A stretch of 8,414 bases of DNA from Magnetococcales bacterium (lineage in GTDB: Bacteria; Pseudomonadota; Magnetococcia; Magnetococcales; Magnetaquicoccaceae): the NCBI GenBank assembly GCA_015229095.1, contig JADGCE010000046.1, forward strand, positions 7,700 to 16,113, in the 5' to 3' direction. A program made the position numbers and the translations under genes. Numbering within the stretch: the stretch's first letter is position 1; the number at the start of each line of letters is the position of its first letter. Below, piece by piece: positions 5,215-8,414 of this stretch. Below the pieces are notes generated by a model. It was not told the DNA's origin. It ran no database searches and saw only the letters and a program-made list of their open reading frames with translations.

Positions 5215-7179
5215 ATGTGGATTGAAATCGGGCACTTTGCCGCCATTCTCGCTTTTTTGCTGGCCATCACCCAGGCGGGCGCCGCCCTGGTGGGTGTCAC
5301 TCTGGCACGGCCTGCCTGGGTTCGTGTGGGCATGCGGGCCGCCTTTTTGATCTTCGCCCTGCTGACCCTGGCAGGGGGAACCCTGGAATATGCCTTTCTC
5401 TCCCACGATTTTTCCGTGCGTTATGTGGCCGAGCACGCCTCCCTGGAGCTGCCTGTCTTTTATCTGGCCACCGCCCTGTGGGGGGGACACGAGGGCTCTC
5501 TGCTGCTGTGGGCCTGGCTCCTGGCTCTCTACAATGCCATGACCGTCTGGCGGCACTGGTCCACCCACGCCCGTTCCATGCCGTGGATTTTGGTCATTCT
5601 CGGCACGGTCTTGACCGGGTTCTTGATCCTGATCCTCTTTCTCTCCAGCCCCTTCGACCGTCTGATCCCCCCCCCGGCCAATGGTCGGGATCTCAATCCC
5701 CTGCTGCAGGATCCGGGCATGGTCTTTCATCCGCCCTTCCTCTACATGGGCTATGTCGGCTTTGCCATCCCCTACGCCTTCGCCATGGCCGCCCTGATCG
5801 TCGGGCAAACCAGTGAAGAGTGGATCCTCGCCACCCGACGCTGGACCCTCTTTGCCTGGCTCTCCCTGACGGTGGGCATTGTGTTCGGCGGCTATTGGGC
5901 CTATTACGAGCTGGGATGGGGCGGCTACTGGGCCTGGGATCCGGTGGAAAATGCCTCCTTCATGCCCTGGCTGACCGCGACCGCCTTCCTCCATTCGGTC
6001 ATGGTCCAGGAGAGGCGGGGCATCTTTAAAACCTGGAATATTTTCCTGATCATCACCACCTTCGCCCTCTCACTGCTGGGCACCTTTCTGGTGCGCTCCG
6101 GGGTGCTCTCTTCCGTGCATGCCTTTGCCAGTGATCCGCAACGAGGGGTCTACATTCTCCTCTTCATGAGCGTGGTGCTGCTCTTCTCCTTCGGCACCCT
6201 GGTGCTGCGCTCCAACCTGCTGCGCACGGAGATCCATCTGGAAAGCAATCTTTCCAAAGAGGCCGCCTTTCTCTTCAACAACCTGCTGCTGGTGGTCGCC
6301 TCCCTGACCGTTCTGTTGGGCACCCTCTACCCCCTGGCGGTGGAAACCCTTTCCAATGCCAAGGTCTCCGTGGGCGCGCCCTACTACAATAAAATATTCA
6401 TCCCGATTCTGCTGGGCACCCTGCTGCTGATGGGCATCAGTCCCCTGCTGGCGTGGCGTCGCACCACAGGATCCCGGTTGCACCGCCTGCTGCCCCTGCC
6501 CCTGCTCCTGGGGTTGGGTGGCATCGGAACGGCATTCTGGTTTCAGGTCTCCCACCCCTACGGATGGATTGCTCTGATTTTATTGTGTTTTATTATGGGA
6601 ACCCACCTTCTGGACGTGGTACACGGGGTGACAGCCCGGCGAGCCGCCCGCGCCAAAACAGCCGGTGCCGCTCCCCTCCCCCTCTGGGCCGCCCTGCTGC
6701 AACTGTTCAGTCGCAACAAACGGCGCTATGGAGGTTTGACGGTTCATCTGGGCATCGTGGTGATGAGCGTGGGGTTTATCGGCTCCGGGCTTTTTCAACA
6801 GGAGCGGGATCTGCTCCTCTCGCCAGGAGACTCGGTCACCCTGGGGTCATGGACCTTGACCCTGGAGTCGGTGGGCAAGGCCGCCAAACACAACTGGACC
6901 GCCCTGGAAGCGGTGGTACGGGCGGAACGTGAGGGTGAAAGCGTGCTCCTGCGTCCGCAAAAGCGCTCCTATGGCAAAATGAGTCAACCCACCACCGAGG
7001 CGGCCATTCATACCACTTGGCGGGAGGATCTCTATATCGTGCTGGGGGATACGGTCAAGGAGAACACCTGGAATTTTCGCATCTATCGCAACCCGCTGAT
7101 CGTCTGGATCTGGTGGGGAACCGGCCTGATGGCCTTTGGGGCGCTCTTTGCCATGTTGCAGGGGAGGCGCCCGTCATGA
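5215..7179 (+). CDS. ccmF: Cytochrome c maturation haem lyase subunit CcmF
   Basis: A large polytopic inner-membrane protein of 654 residues, normal for CcmF. It takes haem from holo-CcmE and, with CcmH/CcmI, attaches it to the CXXCH cysteines of apocytochrome c on the periplasmic side. The WWD haem-handling motif is clear (WGGYWAWDPVENASFMPW, 235-252). The four histidines important in E. coli CcmF have counterparts at H172, H260, H302 and H511. Other family segments are GHEGSLLLW (91-99), NPLLQDPG (161-168), HPPFLYMGYVG (172-182), FLVRSGVLSSVHAFA (291-305) and GGLTVHLGIVVMSVGF (506-521). A soluble segment (about 530-625) precedes the last membrane helix. The start at 5215 is preferred because CcmF proteins begin close to the ELGHFA-like segment (here EIGHFA, 4-9); the frame stays open upstream but the added residues resemble nothing in the family. 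It is first in a ccmF-ccmG-ccmH cluster, with ccmG starting 13 bases after its stop. Confidence 0.97.
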   Translation: MWIEIGHFAAILAFLLAITQAGAALVGVTLARPAWVRVGMRAAFLIFALLTLAGGTLEYAFLSHDFSVRYVAEHASLELPVFYLATALWGGHEGSLLLWAWLLALYNAMTVWRHWSTHARSMPWILVILGTVLTGFLILILFLSSPFDRLIPPPANGRDLNPLLQDPGMVFHPPFLYMGYVGFAIPYAFAMAALIVGQTSEEWILATRRWTLFAWLSLTVGIVFGGYWAYYELGWGGYWAWDPVENASFMPWLTATAFLHSVMVQERRGIFKTWNIFLIITTFALSLLGTFLVRSGVLSSVHAFASDPQRGVYILLFMSVVLLFSFGTLVLRSNLLRTEIHLESNLSKEAAFLFNNLLLVVASLTVLLGTLYPLAVETLSNAKVSVGAPYYNKIFIPILLGTLLLMGISPLLAWRRTTGSRLHRLLPLPLLLGLGGIGTAFWFQVSHPYGWIALILLCFIMGTHLLDVVHGVTARRAARAKTAGAAPLPLWAALLQLFSRNKRRYGGLTVHLGIVVMSVGFIGSGLFQQERDLLLSPGDSVTLGSWTLTLESVGKAAKHNWTALEAVVRAEREGESVLLRPQKRSYGKMSQPTTEAAIHTTWREDLYIVLGDTVKENTWNFRIYRNPLIVWIWWGTGLMAFGALFAMLQGRRPS

Positions 7180-7192
7180 GGCGCGGTCATCC

Positions 7193-7738
7193 ATGAAAAC
7201 CCTTTGGAAAGGCATCCTGTTGCTGGCCATTATGGCCATCCTGACCCTGTTTGCCCTGGGACTGGGCAACGATCCCAGGGTGATCCCTTCGCCCCTGATC
7301 AACCGCCCCGCATCGCCCTTTACGGCCACCGATCTGGATGACCAACCCATCGCCCTGGCCGACTATCGGGGCAAGTGGGTGTTGGTCAATTTTTGGGGCT
7401 CCTGGTGTGTCAGTTGTGTCGCCGAACACCCCTATCTGTTGGAACTGGCCAAAAAAGTGCGCGACCGCAACGATTTTGTCCTCGTGGGAGTCGATTTCAG
7501 AGACAGCAAGGAGGGTGCCAAGCGGTTTTTGGCCCGTCATGGCAACCCCGGCTATCGGCATGTCTTTGACCCAGGCCAAAAGATTGCCATCGACTGGGGG
7601 GTGTATGGCGCGCCGGAATCCTATCTGGTGGATCCCCAGGGCATGATACGGCTCAAACAGACCGGTCCCCTCTATCCGGGTTGGTTTGAAAAAATGGCCC
7701 TGCCCATCATGCAATCCAGTCAGAAAGGCTCCCCATGA
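7193..7738 (+). CDS. ccmG: Thiol:disulfide interchange protein CcmG (DsbE)
   Basis: A membrane-anchored periplasmic thioredoxin-like protein of 181 residues. It reduces the CXXCH cysteines of apocytochrome c, or the CcmH disulfide, using electrons usually supplied by DsbD/CcdA. An uncleaved N-terminal anchor spans about 7-25. The active site is W71-C72-V-S-C75, followed by AEHP. The cis-proline loop is GVYGAPESYLVD (136-147, Pro141), typical of CcmG. The CVSC centre is unusual: CcmG proteins commonly carry Pro between the cysteines (CVPC, or CPTC in E. coli), and Ser here may change the redox potential. The ATG at 7193 is chosen because the anchor starts directly from it; its ribosome-binding site is weak and the ccmF stop is only 13 bases upstream, which suggests translational coupling. 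Its stop overlaps the ccmH start by four bases (ATGA). Confidence 0.95.
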   Translation: MKTLWKGILLLAIMAILTLFALGLGNDPRVIPSPLINRPASPFTATDLDDQPIALADYRGKWVLVNFWGSWCVSCVAEHPYLLELAKKVRDRNDFVLVGVDFRDSKEGAKRFLARHGNPGYRHVFDPGQKIAIDWGVYGAPESYLVDPQGMIRLKQTGPLYPGWFEKMALPIMQSSQKGSP

Positions 7739-8211
7739 AATATATTGTTTTTTATCTCCTGCTGGCGGTGAGCGTGCTGTGGGGCCCTGGTGCGGCCCAG
7801 GCTGTGCAACGGGAGGAGGATCCCAGCGAGGCGATGGTGAGAAAGATTGCCAAGGATCTGCGTTGCGCCGTTTGCCAGAATCAGTCGGTCTATGAATCCA
7901 ATTCGGAGCTGGCCAAGGATATGCTGGTCGTCATCCGGGACAAGGTGCGGGCAGGCGAGGAAGAGGCCAGGATTCGTGACTATTTTTTCCAGCGTTACGG
8001 GGATTATATCTATCTGGAACCCACAGGAGAGGGCAAAAACAAAATTTTATGGTGGGTTCCTGTGCTGGGGTTGTCGATGGGAGGGGTAGGGCTGTGGTTT
8101 GCCCTGACCCGTTGGAAACGCTCCCTCGCGCCCACAGAGACCGGCAGCCCGGAGGTCACGGAAGCGGTCAAAACGCGCATCCAACAGGCGTTGGATCGGG
8201 TGGAGGTGTGA
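7735..8211 (+). CDS. ccmH: Cytochrome c maturation protein CcmH
   Basis: A periplasm-facing, membrane-anchored thiol protein of 158 residues. It has a signal peptide at about 1-23 (cleavage after AQA is plausible), the hallmark LRCAVCQNQS motif with redox cysteines C44 and C47, the conserved SNSELAKDM helix and RYGDYI segment of the three-helix CcmH domain, and a C-terminal membrane helix at about 104-125. It works with CcmG to keep apocytochrome c reduced and forms part of the haem lyase with CcmF. It corresponds to the short, N-terminal-domain-only CcmH; the TPR (CcmI) part fused to it in E. coli is absent. A cytoplasmic tail of about 30 residues ends in a helix-like segment. The start overlaps the ccmG stop in ATGA, with AGAAAGG six bases upstream, a sign of tight co-translation. 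Confidence 0.95.
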   Translation: MKYIVFYLLLAVSVLWGPGAAQAVQREEDPSEAMVRKIAKDLRCAVCQNQSVYESNSELAKDMLVVIRDKVRAGEEEARIRDYFFQRYGDYIYLEPTGEGKNKILWWVPVLGLSMGGVGLWFALTRWKRSLAPTETGSPEVTEAVKTRIQQALDRVEV

Positions 8212-8219
8212 CCCCCTTT

Positions 8220-8232
8220 CGGAGAGGCTCCG
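8220..8232. other. Small hairpin after ccmH
   Basis: CGGAG (8220-8224) pairs with CTCCG (8228-8232) around AGG, nine bases after the ccmH stop. No T tract follows, so it is at best a weak structure and not a convincing intrinsic terminator. Transcription may continue into the next gene. Confidence 0.3.
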
Positions 8233-8294
8233 CCGGGCATGCAGTCATGTTGTACCCTTTTCAATCGTGATGGTTTTATACCAAGGAGAACCCG

Positions 8295-8414
8295 ATGACA
8301 GAGCAAGACAACACCACTCCAGAAGAGCCACAGAGTACGGAGGTCAAAGAGCCCAAGATGGCCAAAGAGCATAAAGAACCCAAAGAAGCCAAAGAGCATA
8401 AAGAGGCCAAAGAG
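8295..8414 (+). CDS. Unidentified protein with Lys/Glu-rich repeat N-terminus (partial, runs off the window)
   Basis: An open frame of 40 codons reaches the right edge without a stop. The ATG at 8295 has a strong ribosome-binding site (AAGGAG at 8283-8288, six bases upstream). The visible part begins MTEQDNTTPEEPQ and then becomes a highly charged Lys/Glu/His/Pro tract. From residue 23 it holds two copies of a 9-residue unit, AKEHKEPKE and AKEHKEAKE, mirrored in the DNA as a 17-base identical repeat with 27-base period (8361-8377 and 8388-8404). There is no signal peptide in what is seen, so the tract is probably a cytoplasmic, disordered leader to a domain beyond the window. It lies 83 bases after ccmH on the same strand. 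A CcmI-like TPR protein would fit the position, but nothing visible shows this. Confidence 0.65.
   Translation, partial: MTEQDNTTPEEPQSTEVKEPKMAKEHKEPKEAKEHKEAKE

Noticed and set aside
4804..5994. Long minus-strand open frame (396 codons) across the intergenic region and antisense to ccmF
   Set aside because: The translation is Gly/Gln/His-rich without motifs and covers hairpin repeats. More than half is antisense to a well-conserved gene.
8250..8280. Promoter for the last gene (TTGTAC and TTTATA)
   Set aside because: Matches to the -35 and -10 consensus are poor, the spacer is 19 bases, and it leaves almost no room before the ribosome-binding site.
8010..8399. Minus-strand open frame of 129 codons over the end of ccmH and the following gene
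   Set aside because: It is antisense to the CcmH C-terminus and to a repeat-bearing frame with a strong ribosome-binding site. Its Leu/Phe-rich start is the reverse of the Lys/Glu repeat.

Overview
The window comes from a Gram-negative, fairly GC-rich bacterium. The evidence is a System I (Ccm) cytochrome c maturation set with periplasmic thioredoxin-like and inner-membrane parts, PilZ and dCache-HAMP signalling proteins, and proteobacterial-type genes. The hairpin-rich intergenic elements (CCAGGGGG...CCCCCTGG modules) resemble repeats I associate with magnetotactic Magnetococcales and relatives. That lineage guess rests on memory and style, not on a search.

Layout. Positions 1-80 hold three consecutive perfect hairpins of an intergenic repeat. 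A minus-strand run of four genes follows, read from right to left: biotin synthase bioB (3790-4797), two tandem paralogous PilZ-domain proteins (2870-3700 and 1971-2774), and a membrane dCache-HAMP sensor that ends in a short coiled coil with no recognisable output domain (82-1932). A gene-free divergent region (4798-5214) carries a 13-bp hairpin with a T8 tract, a second copy of the repeat family seen at 1-80, and further hairpins in front of ccmF. One of these hairpins encloses the likely ribosome-binding site of ccmF. The plus strand then carries a compact ccmF-ccmG-ccmH cluster (5215-8211). After 83 bases an unidentified gene starts, with a Lys/Glu-rich 9-residue repeat, and runs off the right edge.

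How the genes work together. CcmF, CcmG and CcmH form the late (haem ligation and apocytochrome reduction) half of cytochrome c maturation: CcmG and CcmH keep the apocytochrome CXXCH cysteines reduced, and CcmF attaches haem. The early half (CcmABCDE) is not in the window. The two PilZ proteins are predicted cyclic-di-GMP effectors; with the neighbouring sensor they could form a small signalling module, but only adjacency and shared strand support that. BioB makes biotin from dethiobiotin and has no obvious link to its neighbours.

No mobile-element genes, CRISPR array, tRNA or rRNA were seen. I do not see clear evidence for a wholly new system. The points most worth following are the output-less sensor beside paired PilZ paralogs, the covarying repeat hairpins, the hairpin over the ccmF ribosome-binding site, and the repeat-bearing gene at the right edge.
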